From Tubiluchus corallicola (taxonomy: Eukaryota > Priapulida > Priapulimorpha > Priapulimorphida > Tubiluchidae), in contig JAQGDQ010000526.1 in the NCBI GenBank assembly GCA_030141605.1, positions 84,804 through 148,803 on the forward strand: a stretch of 64,000 bases of DNA, given 5' to 3'. The notes under the pieces are model-generated. The model saw only the letters and a list, made by a program, of their open reading frames with translations, had not been told where the DNA came from and did not search any database. Of this stretch, positions 30,751-45,800 are shown in pieces. A program made the position numbers and the translations under genes. Numbering within the stretch: the first letter of the stretch is position 1; every line of letters begins with the position of its first letter.

Positions 30751-31417
30751 AAGTGGCAATTTGCCAATACAAGTTTATTGTGAAACATTAAACTGCAACT
30801 GAGTACTGCATACATCATCTGATATTATTAGGTTTCCTATCAAGAGTAATCTCATTAAATTTTGCTTTGTTATGGTACGCCCTACGCAAATATTTTACAG
30901 TGTGTCAAAATCATTACCTGAGCAATTTCTAAACTGATATGAGCTATGTATATCTATTACAGCGCTCAGTTAGAAGTGCTTGTTTAAGAATTGTTATAAG
31001 TATACCCGGTAAAATGTTCAGTTAGAAAAACTTTGTTACAGTAACTTTAGATTGTTTCATTATAAGATACAACTGTAGTAAATGCAGCACATATTTGTAA
31101 ACATGAACAGCATCAGCAGCCATAAACAAATCCTCCTATCCCACATAACATACCAAAGACAAGCGTAATATCAAATGTAAAGCTGATTATGAATACGCAG
31201 GGTAATTTAGTTGCGTCAAATTGTCAAAAATAAAGGATGCTGTAACAACGGCACGACATAGAATACCTTCTATGGTTTCACGAACTGCAAAGCAAACAAT
31301 AAAAATGTAAAACGTGCTCTGCAAACATGGCTAATTAAGCATTACCAGGTTATGAATTTGCTCAAAAATAGGTTTACCAAGTCTGGTGTCTAGTGCTGCT
31401 TCTGACAATGCTATACA

Positions 31418-31606
31418 CTATTTACGAACAACCTGGCGCACCTTATTTTGCTGTTCTAGTGTTATTTTAGCCGGTTTCACTTCATTTTTATGTCTCATTC
31501 CATTCAGCATGATAAACATAACTTCAATAAACTCAAATATCGTCAGAATAGAACAACCAAAGCACAATCCAAGTGATCCTCCGAGTTCAGACATCAATGT
31601 CTGCCA
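31418..31606 (-). CDS. channel copy 2, exon 12 (TM2 and C-terminus)
   Basis: The acceptor TTTTTTCAG precedes 62 codons and TAG. It starts WQTLMSELGGSLGLCFGCS. G-C-S is the selectivity-filter triplet of TM2 (G/S-x-S across the family). The helix continues as ILTIFEFIEV and a short basic cytoplasmic tail follows, with no PY motif. Confidence 0.93.
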   Translation of the reverse strand, partial: WQTLMSELGGSLGLCFGCSILTIFEFIEVMFIMLNGMRHKNEVKPAKITLEQQNKVRQVVRK

Positions 31607-33581
31607 CTGAAAAAACGTAACAACATAGAATCAAGCTGCACTGAATTCAAACAGTTATTGAAGACGTTACAAAGGCCATTTTCTGACAAAAAAATAATTA
31701 TTGAGTTACTGTATTGGCATCATTGAGCCATTACTGTTTTAAATAATAAAAGCAGCATAAAAAGATGATGGTTTAGTCAAGCAATAAGCCAATTATATGG
31801 GCATGTACGACGGTGAAAGAACTCGGACAAAAAACCGATAAACACAAATTTGGGTCATGTGTGCCTGTGGTGTGGCTGCTCATTATTTCATACTACAAGA
31901 ATGAAACTTTTACTTAGATGCATAAATACTTACAATGTTTAGAGCAAAATTAGATAGAGAAATGCGATATGTTTAAAAAAAACGAGGTATCAAGATTAGA
32001 AAAATTTACAAATAGCCAACATTGGCAATCAAATGAAGATTAAAAGCAAAAAGCTCAACAAAATTGGTTATGCTGTTTGAACGGACAATTAAGCAGGATA
32101 CAGTTACATCAAAACAATGTGCAAACAAGTGTAATGGAAAACAAGCAAGAGCACGCTTGCAATGCAGTGAAGAACAGCTTGCTAGAAACCCATGCGTGCC
32201 CAACCCAATGCTTCCCAAACACATTTGTATTCGCCGAGGAAAATGTAGATATAGTTTGAACATTTATTCGTTTAGAATAATCATTTAATTACCTCTAAAA
32301 TAACAATGCATGTTGTAAGTAACTTGTATTGTGCTTAGATTTACATACTATCACGAACTCATACTGTATTAAAATTTTGAAGTGGATTTGAACCATGGCC
32401 TCGGATTACAAGTTCTTCGGTGCCATGACAAGTAAATAATTTCTAGTACTCATAATGTGGTCTATCAATCCAAAAATCACTCCATCAAAGAAATGCTCCG
32501 TTCAGTCCCAAATCTTTTTTAATCATTAATTGATAATCTTGAAACTGGGGTCATAACTACTAATAATTAGCATGAGTTGGTGCATAAATTAATTACACGC
32601 CTACTGATCCTACCAAGATGATTATTTGCACATTCAGCTATACTATTAATAAGGTCAACTAATATAACAGATTTTTGTGGAATAGATGCAATATAGAAAT
32701 ATTTATAAAATCAGCACACGGGGAATACTCATAATTTATTTTGTAATTTTATAACAGCATGCCCATATGCTAGTTTGTAGTGTATTTTTAGCATATAAAT
32801 GGTGCCACAATAGTTTGTAGCACAAATTCAAGGTAGCGAGTTCTCTGTGAAACATTTTAGGATATTAGTAGTTATAATGCCTTTGGCATTTCTTTTGCTG
32901 AAGAATGATGTATAAGGCAAGTAATTAATTCAATGATGAACACGTAATATTCAAAATGATTGTCGACAGATATATATAATACAATAGTTATACACGTGCT
33001 CACAGTATCATAAAAAGAAAACAACTTTTAGTAAGAGCTTATAAAATATTAAAAAGCATGTCACAAACGCTTTGACTGCAGGCTACAGTCAGCATCAGTG
33101 ATAGATTACACAAACAAAAAACCAGTTATGTAGGCAGAGCACGACTACAGTACCGACCAGGTTTCTTTTCTACAAGAGTGTCAATTCATTACATATTTGA
33201 CTTCGTGGTATAGAATTATAAAAGTATATAATTAGTAAATTTCTGTACTGTGAGCTCCACTTTTCTAACTTGCTGTTTGTTTGTGTAACCTATCACTGAT
33301 GATGACTGCAAGCTGTAGTCGAAACATTTATGACATGCTTTTTAAGATTCTATAAGCTTTTAATAAAAGTCGTTTTCTTTTTATGATATTTGTATTCTGC
33401 TTATTTATTCTAAAATATGCCTGTTTTATTACCGTATAAGCGGGCGCTTCTTCGATTGATTCGTACGAAAGGTCAGTGTAAAAAATGTCTAGTTTCACAA
33501 AATTGTCCCTGAAAAATTGCATAAGCTCACAGTTTTTAAAAGCAATTGAACACATAACTTGTAGTTTTCATCTATATGAAC

Positions 33582-33628
<47 letters not shown>

Positions 33629-33686
33629 TCTCTCTCTCTTCTCTTCTCTTCTCTTCTCTTCTCTCCTCTCCTCTCCTCTCTCTCCG

Positions 33687-33718
<32 letters not shown>

Positions 33719-33730
33719 TCTCTTCTCTCC

Positions 33731-33816
<86 letters not shown>

Positions 33817-36800
33817 CCTCTGTCGTCTCTCCCCCTTTCCCTCTCTCCCCCTGTCCCTCTCTCTCTCTCTCTCTCTCGCTCTCTCTCACCCTAAAGCAAA
33901 AAGACTTAGCAAACTGTTAACTGAAATCCCCCACAAAATTTGCGGTTTCAAATTTTTTTCACTACAATTTTGCTGCATTTAAATTTTGATAAATTACTGA
34001 AAGCTACTGCCAATAATGTAAATTTAATTCTTAATTATTTTATTAATCAATAAAGCTGCTGCCAATTTTTCTTGGTTTGCAGAGATGGAGAAAATTGCAA
34101 TAGGGTTTATTCAAATGAGTGTGAAAGAACTGGCCAGAGTGTCTGGCTTTAGCCTATAATACTGCTGTAGTTAGAAGATTAAAATTAGGGTGGTGTGACC
34201 CCGTTGGGCTATATACGTAAAAAGATTATAAAAATACCTTATAAACATAGCATATCCATCTTCGAGGTTGTCTGTTATGTTAACAGCCATGTTTTCCTCT
34301 AACTTAAAACACACTAAAACAGAACAAATTTGTTAATATTATTTGAAAGTCAGAATCTTCAACAGCAGAGTATAAACCCTTTAAGATGGGAATTGGCAAA
34401 ACAACATTTGCTCCTATGTTTATTGTATAAGGAGATTGGGTTGGCCTAAGACATGCATACAAGACGCTTTGTGAGTAATGTTCCAACTGATTTTCTATAT
34501 AGACCATGCATTAAAGATTAGTACAGTGATATATTAATAGTTCCTAAATGCTTATTACTCCCAAAACAGAGATGCATTTGACTTCCAATATACTTGTTGT
34601 CTCTGCCACAATATATCAAGAAATAACCCTACTACGTCTTAAAACAATCATTAATTCCAATGAAACCCGTTGCAATATTTTTCACAATTGTAAGTGACAG
34701 GTGGTAGGCTTTCAAAATCCAAGATAGAAGATTATTTTATTCATACTGATTACAAAGTCTTTCTCAATGGCAAAATTGATTTTTGCTACAACAATGCAAT
34801 TTTTTGTTCCAAACCATAGTTGTCGTTGAAATATTTTTATTAAATGACAGTACAGCTATAAAGATTTTTTCTATACAAACCACCCTAGGCAAGGCCACTT
34901 GAAAGAACCAATAAATTCAAATAAGATATTCAAATAATCACTTCATCAGTGATACAATGGAACAACTGTGTAATGAATATTTTGTTGAATTCAATACTAC
35001 ATATAGCCCTTTATTATGCACACACACGTAATTTTTGTGGTTAACGAGATAGTAGCTGCACTATTATATTGTGGTAATGTCGGCCAGCCAGTTTCTATGC
35101 ACTCTAAATATTTCGCATGAGAGCTAGATTAGATTTTTATAGCATGCTGAGCCAATCAGCAGAGCCGATTAATTTCCAGTGGCCGATATTAGCCAAATCA
35201 GATTGGGGTAATTCAGTCATCGGCTAGTAGCCTAAAACGTAAGATTGTTCACTGTGAAAGCAGAAACTGAATTGGTGAACCTACTGATTAGACGACTAGC
35301 TTACCAATATGCTGAAGCAAAAAGCATAAAAGGTTTTTCAGAGAACACCAAGTTAGCAGGATTCGACTGATTACAGGCTTTCGTGTCTCGTCGTCCCCAG
35401 CTTTCTATCAAGAGACCAGCAAATTTGTCTTTGGGTCGAGCCATGAACTTCAACGAGGTTGTGGTAAAAAATCATCAAAGTGATGAGCGAAAACGACTTA
35501 ATTGGACAACCATGTGGAATCCGGATGAAACGGGTCTGCAAGATCTTTTTGAATAGACCGAAGTGATCCCATTCACCCGGGGCGTTCTGACTGGACACGA
35601 CAAAGATGAAACTACAACTCTCCTCAGTGCTAGCAGTGAAGTTGGATGACTGCTCGACATCTCATCATTTTCAAGGGCAAACGACAGTGACATGATTTAC
35701 AGTACGAAACTGCAATTGGAGACCTTTGTCAGAACGTCTGAATCTGGTTGGGTTAAAGACGAACTCGTTACTGAATGGGGTTGCAGTTTCGTTCGATATC
35801 TGCCTTTTAAAGGTGCATTAGGTGACAAAAACTTGCTCGTATTGTATGGACACACGACACACTAACTCAACTTCGACTTTATCAGAACCATGCGAGAGAA
35901 CAACATCATACTATGGTGTATACCACGTCATGCTTCCCATCATCTTCAGCAACTAGACAAAAACGTATTTTCATCCTTGAAACAGTCCTGGAATTAACTT
36001 AGCAAAGAAAAGACATACACAATAGCTGATCGTCTGCTGGACATGCAAGACTTTACCGCTTGCCTTCACATCTAAAAATATCAAAAATGGATTCATTAAG
36101 AACGGTAATATATCCCTTCAATACAACTCGCATTTCCAGCGATTTTCTGCCAAGTAAAAATATCGATAGATAATTGCCTAATGTTGCACTTCAGCCTGAA
36201 ATCATGGACGTAAACTATGCTGTAGGAGTCCGAGATATGAGCCTTATACACATTGAAAGTAAGGCGGCTGTTGATATGGAACATGATAATCCACAACCAA
36301 GCACTTTTGATCATTACGTCCCTGCCAATAACCATCACGAGGCATCAAAATCTGCCACACTGCCCGATTGTTCACATCCATCAGGTCCTCGAGAAGTACG
36401 TTTCGCAGGCATCACCAAGAAGGTGGAAAATCAGCACAAGAAATGCGTTAGAAGAAGACCAGAAAAAAGTCCATCACAAAATTTAACAAGCTCACTCCAA
36501 ATGAAGCTCATCTCATCTAACTATGAAGTTCCATATGAAGTTCATCTCATCTAAGAAAAACAACGGCATCATCGATTTTAAAGCAAAAAACTAAAGATAT
36601 GTTGGCTTGATGAATGAATTTTGTTAGAAATTTTTTAAACATGACTATATTATTTTGATGCCAAAATTCTGTTTTCACGATTTGGTATGTAAAATAAAGT
36701 ATGTCGGCATATGAGAAGCAACAGTATTTTGACTTGAGTAATTTTGTGATAAGTTATTGAATAGTATTTAGTCTGAGAGTGTCACGGTATGAACGACATT

Positions 36801-39800
36801 TCTGTAATAATGAGATGTTACTAATAATAAGACATGACAAATATTCACCAAGTGCTTAGAATGTATCAAAACGCACGGCTGTCAGCCGGGCCGACATTAC
36901 GCTATCTCGTGGCCGATACAAGTTGGCTTTAACAGGCCAATATTGTCCTGATTTAAACTATACAGAGTGCACAAGTAACACGACCGATATTACACTGAAT
37001 TGAACGACATAAACCATTTCCTTGGATTCCTGTAAAGCAGACAAATCCGACGATGCGTCTGCTAAGTGCTAAGCCTGTGCATATAATAATAGTGATAATA
37101 TAAGGTAAATCATCGAGGAAATCTAAATGTGGACGTTATTACCCCCAATATACCATGTTAGAAATAAGGTACCTCTACAAAGAATAAGTAATTCATAAGT
37201 TTAATGAATTAGCAGAAATTGTTATGTAGACAAACCAGCTTAGGAAGCATGCCTTTTCTTCCGTCTATATTTGTCTATATTTGTCAACGTTCTAATGTTG
37301 TCTATATTCTAATGTTGAATCAACCACAATAGTCTCAGATCTGACGCCATAATACGATATATACAACAGATGCTCTTTACATGCCTTGCTGGCAAAAACT
37401 TAATAGTTTAAAGATGAAAAAGATTTTCAAGTAATGACACAATGATTTTTTTTGTAACAAATCTTGTTTAAAAAAGCTGAAAAGTTTTACTGTCTTCAAG
37501 TTCATGCAGATCCGTTTCAGCAAAGGATAATATTTCCATGAACTCTTCACTCGTACATGCACGTCTAAACATGGTTTCGAGAAAACTTTTCTGGAAAAAA
37601 TATATTCCGTTAAAAATTTTACAAACAAAACACAAAATACTTCCATCTCTATTCTATTAAAATAAAGCCAAGATTATTATACAAGTATTTGAATTTTAAA
37701 CCCAGAACAGTTTGACATTCACTGAAAGCACACATAATTTGTAATTTAATAACAAATAATGAATATAGCAAGAATTATAGAGAAATTCATATTTTTTCAA
37801 GCTGTTTGGTTGGTCTTTCTCTCAAAACGACCCTAGCTTTGTGGCAAAAAACAGAAAAGAAATAGCAATCCTAAAGTTATTAATTGACATACTTCGTTAT
37901 TAGGAGCTGGCCAGTATGACGACATCTGCACAAAATTATATTTGTATTCTCTGAAAAAAGCAACAGAAATATTTTATAGATTAAGTTTCGTGACTTTTTT
38001 AAATTTGAAATACTTTAAACACTACTATTAAGTCTTAAAAATTTCTGGCTCATCACACCTCATGAAATTTTTTCCTGGTTTTTAGATACTAGTTTAGAAA
38101 CTAATAAAGCAATTTGACGATGTTATCATATTAAGGAAACACATAACTTTTACCGTTTTTCATGTGCATTCGCTTAAGAATGTCATACGTACTTGCAAGG
38201 AAGCCTGCAATTACAATCTAAAGGGGATAGAGAGGAAAAGCTCGTAGCACAGGCGCTGTTTTCTGCAAAAGAAATGCATAAATATCTAATCAGTTTGCTG
38301 ATCAAGTGCATCACCTTTCTCATGTTTTGAAATTTTCGCCTCTTTTGACTGCTCCACGTATACTTCTGCATATGACACAACAACTTAGGGTACGTTAGTA
38401 ATCCACATAAATACTCCAAACGTTTTTTAACCACTCTGGTACTTATAATGCCCGATTGTCAATGCACTGTTATTGATGGGTAAAATGGATGAAAAATGTG
38501 GAATTCTGCTGCACTTTGGCCATCTTGTCACATTCTGAATAACATCTAATCGCCTATTGTTAGTTTTTAAATCTATCAAAGTCTAAAATGCTTAAAACGA
38601 AATGTTTTGGATATAGGCACGTGGTGCCTCCTTGTGTTTGTTTTTTGCAAATTTAGGCTGTTGATAAACAGGTGAGCTAGAACAGGAAATAGGCCATTGG
38701 CCTCATTTTGCAGACAGGATAGGTAAGAAGTCATTCTTGTTCAGTACGTCGTGTCGTTTTATCACAAAATTTTGTCGGCCGAGTTCTCTTTAGCAAGTTA
38801 GTAAGATGCGGCAAAGATGTAAATTTGATTTCTTCATATTTCATAATATTATTACACATTTTCATTATAACAGTTAATTATCCTTTTGACATTGGATAAG
38901 CAGGAAATGTTTTTATTTGCTTCAGATAAAACGAAGTCGAGTCGCACATAATATGTCAGTCAGTCAGTCAGTCAGTCAAATATGTCATGATGTGATAGTG
39001 ATTTTAGGATGAGACGATGATTGCCCATTTTGGACAATAAAAAATCCTAAATTACATCTAAAAGACTGTTGAACTTGTATTTAGCGCATGTCAACTATAT
39101 TGAGCATTCAAATAAAATGTAGTACTGTTTCTAACCAACTTATAGTATAGAAGCAATGCCACTCTTGTGAGAATTTTGCCCTCGTACTTTTAGAAGACGG
39201 AAGAATTATAAATAATATGCTATTATCAATATTACAATTTTGGCGATATAAACATTGTTTAAATAACATTGCTTAAAGCTAAAAAAATCAGAGCATTAAT
39301 AGTGCACACTTCACAAACTAAGCAAATGCAAAAATTACTTTCTAAATAAGATTGATAAACTGTTTTATGGTGAGTTAGTGACATTTTTGGTGCACTCTGG
39401 GATAGTGAGCCAGTGACGTTTTAGCAGTTAGCATGAACATTTTAAATGTCATTCAACTAGATAAGCCGAATGTTAAATAATATAATTTTGTATAGAAAAA
39501 TTTTTGAGATGTATTTATAAATTTCCCTATTCTTTTCGTTTAACAAAAAGCACGCATTAAACTACAAACATAATAATTAATTCTTTACACTGTCCTTACC
39601 TTTAGTTGTGCAGATAGACACATTATTCTTTCTAAGAGTTGGGTAATAGTAGTTATGAATAATGCAGCCACACGTTGTAAGCATTTTGTTGACAATGCAA
39701 TTTTCGGTGCAAGCCTAAAAATGTTATCCACAAATTCGGTAAAAGTTCTTAATAAACAACAAGGACCAACAACAAGTACAAGTTGTAGGAGACAAATCAA

Positions 39801-42800
39801 GTTTTTTTTAAAAAATGCATCTATTTTAAAAGTCTGATCTAGGAACGAAAGTCACACAGCTGTAATTAATTTTATGATCTCATCAGAGAGGGCACTTTAA
39901 TTTGGACATGTACTTAGTGGATACACTGTTTTTCACAAAAAAATTCAAACAGTGAAATGAATATTACCATATACTTTTCAGGAAAGGAATAGTTTTATAT
40001 ATCATTTATATGCACTCCTTTTGAAAGTCCAAATCTTCCTTATTGAAATAGAGGCTGCTGAATTGCTGTGACAGCACGTTACCATGCCGTTCTCACGCAA
40101 TCAACGAGGTTCTTTTAGTTTATTCTCCTAGCCACAGAGCAACATGTCACGCATGGTCCTTGTTACTATTAATAACTGCGATGACGGTTGGTGTAATAAA
40201 CATCAGATAAAGTCGGATTAAAATGATCAGATAAAGTCGCCATTGGTTATTATCCAAAACAAGAACAACAATGAACGTGCGCTCAAACTCAGGCGCTAAA
40301 CCAATTGTAACAGTGCAGTGCCATCTATCTTGATTTATGTAACTCATGATTAATGAACATACTCTTACCATTACAATAACATTTGTTTTTATTGCTTTTT
40401 GTTTATCATTATTTTGTTAGCAACAAAAATTTTATCTGCCGTTCCACCTATTTCTAAAAGAAAATGACTGTAACCGTTTTGATCAATAAGTTAATGCTAT
40501 TATACTTGCTTGGCACTAGCAAGGGTAATATACTGCACATTGTCATTCATATGTAATTTATTGATGTATAATGATATATGTCAATATTTATACCTTGAGT
40601 GCATTTTACATGACGATCAAATGCATTTTAGATAAAATCCTAGAAATAAGAACAGGGTGATAAACTATAAAAGTTGCACATAAACTGTGGCACACTAATT
40701 GATTAAAAGTGCATTGAATACGACAAAAAAGAGAATAATCATGAAAATACAGAAAATTCAGTAAAAGATAACACAAGACATTAACTTGGGTGCAGAAAGC
40801 CTTATTACACGAACAAGTTTTTTCAGACTCTTTTAAAACTGTCAAGCGACTTGATCTGACAGTTGCAGAAACAGAGAATTCTGCAGTTTGTAGGCAGCAG
40901 TACCAAATTAATGATTTATTCCCGCAAATAACAAGGGTGGTGCACAGCACTTCAAGATTACTTCTACATGAGCAACATATTAATCCTTTATGAAGGATAC
41001 ACAGTTTCAAAAGGATATACAGTCTCAGAAGGTCTGATATGCGAGTAAGTGAAAGACTATTGTACGCTATCAAGATGAATCTAAATGTTACTTTGTGCAC
41101 AGTTGGCAACCATGGTTATTCTCCGAGCACTGGAGTTAACTGGTAAAATTCCTAACAGCGAGTTATTAGCTTAGTGGCTGACTTAAGTTCATTTAACAGT
41201 AAACACCCAAGAAAAAATGACGCCTGGAATGTCAGAACATTAGAAAATGTTTACAAAAATTCCGATTTTTCCTTGAAATCCCATGCAGCAGTGAAGCCGG
41301 GCGCTTTTTTCCGGGCGTCCAATTAGCTGCAGTTACTTGAAGCATTGAATACTTGCCATATTTCTCATATAAAAAAATACAGTTAATAATATTAGTCACG
41401 GTCATGTCAGACCTGTTTGCTTTTTTTTAAAGTTCTGCTAACCTCAAAACCTGAAAATATACATAATATAAAATAAGTATATGTGTGCATTATTATTCTT
41501 TTTCATGAATATAACCATCTGTCGTGTTGACAAAAGGTATAACAGTAGAATATACTTTAAATGTTTATTGATACAGAAGTTTCCACAGAAATATAGGTGA
41601 AATGATGTCTGCATATAATGTCTTGTAAAAGCCAACTGGTAGTACAGAATATAGCAAACTTGAGCAGCCGTTCATTATTTGGTTAAACCCATTTTTAGAA
41701 TAGGTAACAGATAGATAGAAGCCATATCAACTACAGTAATAGCGGTTTTACAGGTTATTAATCTAATTGCAAATTAAATGTATTTTTTATGATTTTCGGT
41801 CGTTCACAACGACACCATCGATGTTGCATTAATAAAGCATAGAATCGCCGGTCTGTTAAAAGAGAGATTAAATCTTATACTTTTATGCTGAAATGAGTTA
41901 ACTGATGTTCGTTAAATAAGTAAGAAGCAAGTGACAAGTTAAATTTGAGACTGAATCACTCGAGGATTCCCCACGAAAATGGAAAATGCAGGAATTTCCA
42001 TACAGCAGAATTCCTCGCGATAAGGATCTAGCTGGATCTAGCAGAATTCCTGATGAGAAATTGCAATAGAAAATTGCCGCGCGTCCTCACTGTGACATGG
42101 GCCTCGCGTACATACTGAAGGTTTTGAATGATATAGGGAAAGACCATACAATAAACTGTTGCAGCAATCCATTCAGAACTAACAAAAGCTAGCATACGTC
42201 AAGATTTCACAAGTATTTTTCGCACGAAATATTCTAATTTTTTATACATCATGCAAATAAAAATATGAAGATTTACTAACACTGCTAATGTGAAAGACCA
42301 TTGAAAGACAATCGTTCATAATTACACAAAGGTTTACTGCATTACTAGACATCTCAATACGATTTTTGCCAAACAGAACAACAACAACAACAACAACAAT
42401 AAAAGCATGTATCCAAATCCTCTCGGCTAATGTTGCTAGGTTCATTTGATGTTTTCACAGTCACACAGCTTATTCGAATCTTTGCTCAATAGAAGAGAGA
42501 AAGGAAAACAAAAAGACAAGAAGTTAAAAGTGAAATCTGAAGAAAAGTAATTATTTGCAAAAGTACTGCCAAATAACGAAATAATAAAGGCAAAAGCAAA
42601 TTTGTTCAGACTTCATACCTTAGTGTTGTACTGTTCTTCAGGAAAAAGGGTAACATTATCATAAATATCGCTTCCATCAGTGCAATTACCATAAGGAATT
42701 TTCTCCAAAGAGACATTTGTCTGAAACATAAATCTGTAGCTTGTAAAAAATCGCTATGTTCGTAAGTAGACTCACTCTTATTCAATAATCATAATTTATT

Positions 42801-45800
42801 TAATATTCTTATATGCATTATTATGGTATAAGCAACAAGAACACGGTAATTTTAAAGCCTAAATTTATTTCTAAAATATGCAAATCAGTACACACAAAAA
42901 CATAGAATACACTAAGTAAGCAAAAATAATAATAGGAGCTCCTGTTGTACATCCCAGAAGTCATAATCTAGGAATGTCTTGTTAAAAGTCAAAGATATTG
43001 TTGTGAATCCTCTGGATCCTTTTCATGGAAACTACGTTTATATGAGCAGTAATCGTACACTTAGTGCCTTATCTTGTAGGAATAGTCGGCAAAGAAACAC
43101 ATTTCGTACCTAGCCAAGTGTTTATGTGCAATAGTAGTGCTGAGTTTTTTTTAAGTCAGCTTATTTTAGCTGGCAGAATCACTCGTTATGTTAAGTATAC
43201 TTGTTTTTAATAGCTCTATATTGTAACTAAATTCCCTTTGGGGTACAAACAAACACATACAAATCTTAATCTTAACACAGCACATTAACTGACTAAAAGT
43301 ATGTTGAATGTGAAAAGAGAATCAAAAATCGCAAAACACAGAAAATTTAGTAGAATAATACAGATAATACCAGTTATTTACTAGAGTCATGTGTTGTCGC
43401 GAATCAGTAAATATTCGCAGGGAACGTAGGGAACAACAATTTCTTCTTTTTTGTTAATGTGGAACTATTTGGCAAGGTGGCGAAAGAGTTGGGAACTACT
43501 TTTTTAGCAGACGGAAAGAAACCCGCTTTTGTGTTAAATTTTTTACAGAGTTTGGCGTTATTTTGTATCTTTGTTTTAATAAAAGCGTTGAGAGCTCTGA
43601 TTAATCAATGTGTTTGAAGCATTTATTTTCGCCTGCCTGCGTTTTATATTTGTTTGAAACAAGCGCTTACCCAGATATCAGAGGGGTCGCCTAGTTCCCC
43701 CCTCGCAAAGGTAAAGTTTTTTGTTAAATTTAATCATCATTGACCAATGGTAGAACTGTAGAAGTGCTACTCGGGACGTAAACGGAGGGCATTTTCTAGT
43801 ACATGTTTTGCTTCTCAAAAAGCATTAATTATATAGAATAAAAGGAAAAAATAAAATAAACATGAAATAATATTACAACATGGACTATTTCAATCAAACT
43901 AAAATGGCTACTGTAAATACAGTTCACTGCACTTATCATTGATCTAATTCGTATTCTCATTTATTTCATACCACATGTGAAAGTCCCATAGGAGCTGCTA
44001 TGCTGATATATATATATATATATTAAAAATCACTTAAATCATATCGCATATGTTTGAACTTAATACGTTATTAGTTTCTAGACCACTTCAGGTCAACTTG
44101 TCCTTAACAAGTGCAAATAACTACTCTTTATATTTCAGTAAACAAATATAATTTAATGTACAAATGTAAGCAATAAACCTCAAAGAGTGTTTGGTTTACG
44201 AGCTAAGCATTAAAAATTTTTGCCCTTGGAGTGCAGTGATTTCCTGGAAGGTATGGCTTCACATGAGGTTTTACTTAACATTATGATTTGCTGGAATGCA
44301 TTTGCTTTGTTAAGTGATCAATTAATTTAATACACCAATGTACGCGCTGGTACAACCAAAAAAGTCATCTAACTAAGTTAGCAAAGTCAAACATCGTTAT
44401 AACGCCCCCCCCCCTTTTATAACGCCAACATTGCTTAACGCCATATTAATGCACCTCGTTATAATGCCAAACTCGCTATAATGCCAAAATTTTGCAGTCC
44501 TAAAGTAGGAAGTATAAAGAGGTTTGACTGTGTAACAAATATACGCTAAAAAGAAATCAAAGATATGACTTTTTTCTAACCTAAACCTAGTCCGACCCTC
44601 TTGGAATCATTTTAACAGGTTTTCTTGCAAGTTTACCTTTATTCAATTAAAATGTCTGATGAAAAACAAGAGGCAGTCATAGTCTAGACCATACGATGTT
44701 ACGAAATAAAATCGTTAAAAAAATTAATTGCTAACTGTCATGTTAAGAAAGATGTGTTTACCATTGTAAGACCAGAACCAGTTGCAAATCCAGGTGGAAC
44801 GTCAAAGCCACTTTCTACTGGAAATGGTGTGTGCCCTGGATTGTGAATCACTACGTGGACTCCAGATTCACTAATTGATTCCAGATAATCTTTTGCATTA
44901 ATGAAAAGGATCAGTGATAGCCCTAGCAAGATTAGAGCAAAAGTTGTTTTTATTGCGAATATTTTTTGCATACAGTAAAGTTATTTCAGATTTCAGATTT
45001 TTCTTTAAAAGGTGCTGTAAAAACGTTAAATGGGCATTCTTGTGGCGAAATTTTGAAAACTAATGAGAGAGTTTTTAAGTTGAAACTTATCATGCAGAAA
45101 ATCACCAGTGTACCACTCATTACCTTTATGCGCTCCTGCCCTTTTCACACTTCTTGTTTTGGTAGCACGTGGTGTGTTGTTGTAACCGTCATTGAATGTA
45201 AAACATCTGCCAAAACTTGGGTCATCTATTGCTTTAAAATCCCTGTAAGAAGTTACGCAGACTATACCTAGCACATTACAGAAGTTTTTCATCAGTATGG
45301 ATAAGTTAATACAATAAAATTAGCATAAAATAACAGAAAGAAAGAAAAGGGATAATGCTGTAAGGCAGTGAAAAGAATAAAGGGGCAGTTACACAGAGCA
45401 AAACAAAATAAGCTGGTTTAGCATAGGACAAATGGCGAAGCACGCAAAAGCAGTATGTTGTGAAGAAAAAAATGGAAGAATAAAACAATGGGACAGAAAA
45501 ACTAAAAAATAACACAACTGTTACGAATGTTTGCACAAATTAAAAACTAAATAAAACTGGAAACTACCTTGGTATGTCACAAGCAAAGCCCATCCAAGTG
45601 CAGTTAATGATAAATCTCTGCGGTGGGGCGCTAACAATGTCTTTTAGAGTTGCGTTTGTGTTAACTTTGATCAGAATTTCTGCAATATCAACGACTTCCT
45701 GGTCAAAATACATCACAGTCGTTTCTGAATTGCCACTTCCGCTCTGGAGAAAAATTAGAAAAGTAAAATTTGATGTTAGAGAATAGACTATGCTGATAGC

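Noticed and set aside
33485-33982. 165- and 114-residue forward frames and an Arg/Glu reverse frame
   Set aside because: They are pure TC/GA microsatellite translation.
35371-35693. Two reverse-strand frames of 72-75 codons
   Set aside because: They are antisense shadows of the pogo transposase relic, whose recognisable motifs are on the plus strand.
39585-39800. Reverse frame MICLLQLVLVVGPCC... over channel exon 6
   Set aside because: Wrong frame. The neighbouring frame gives the conserved cysteine-rich motif ACTENC...TTCGC with correct splice sites and phase.
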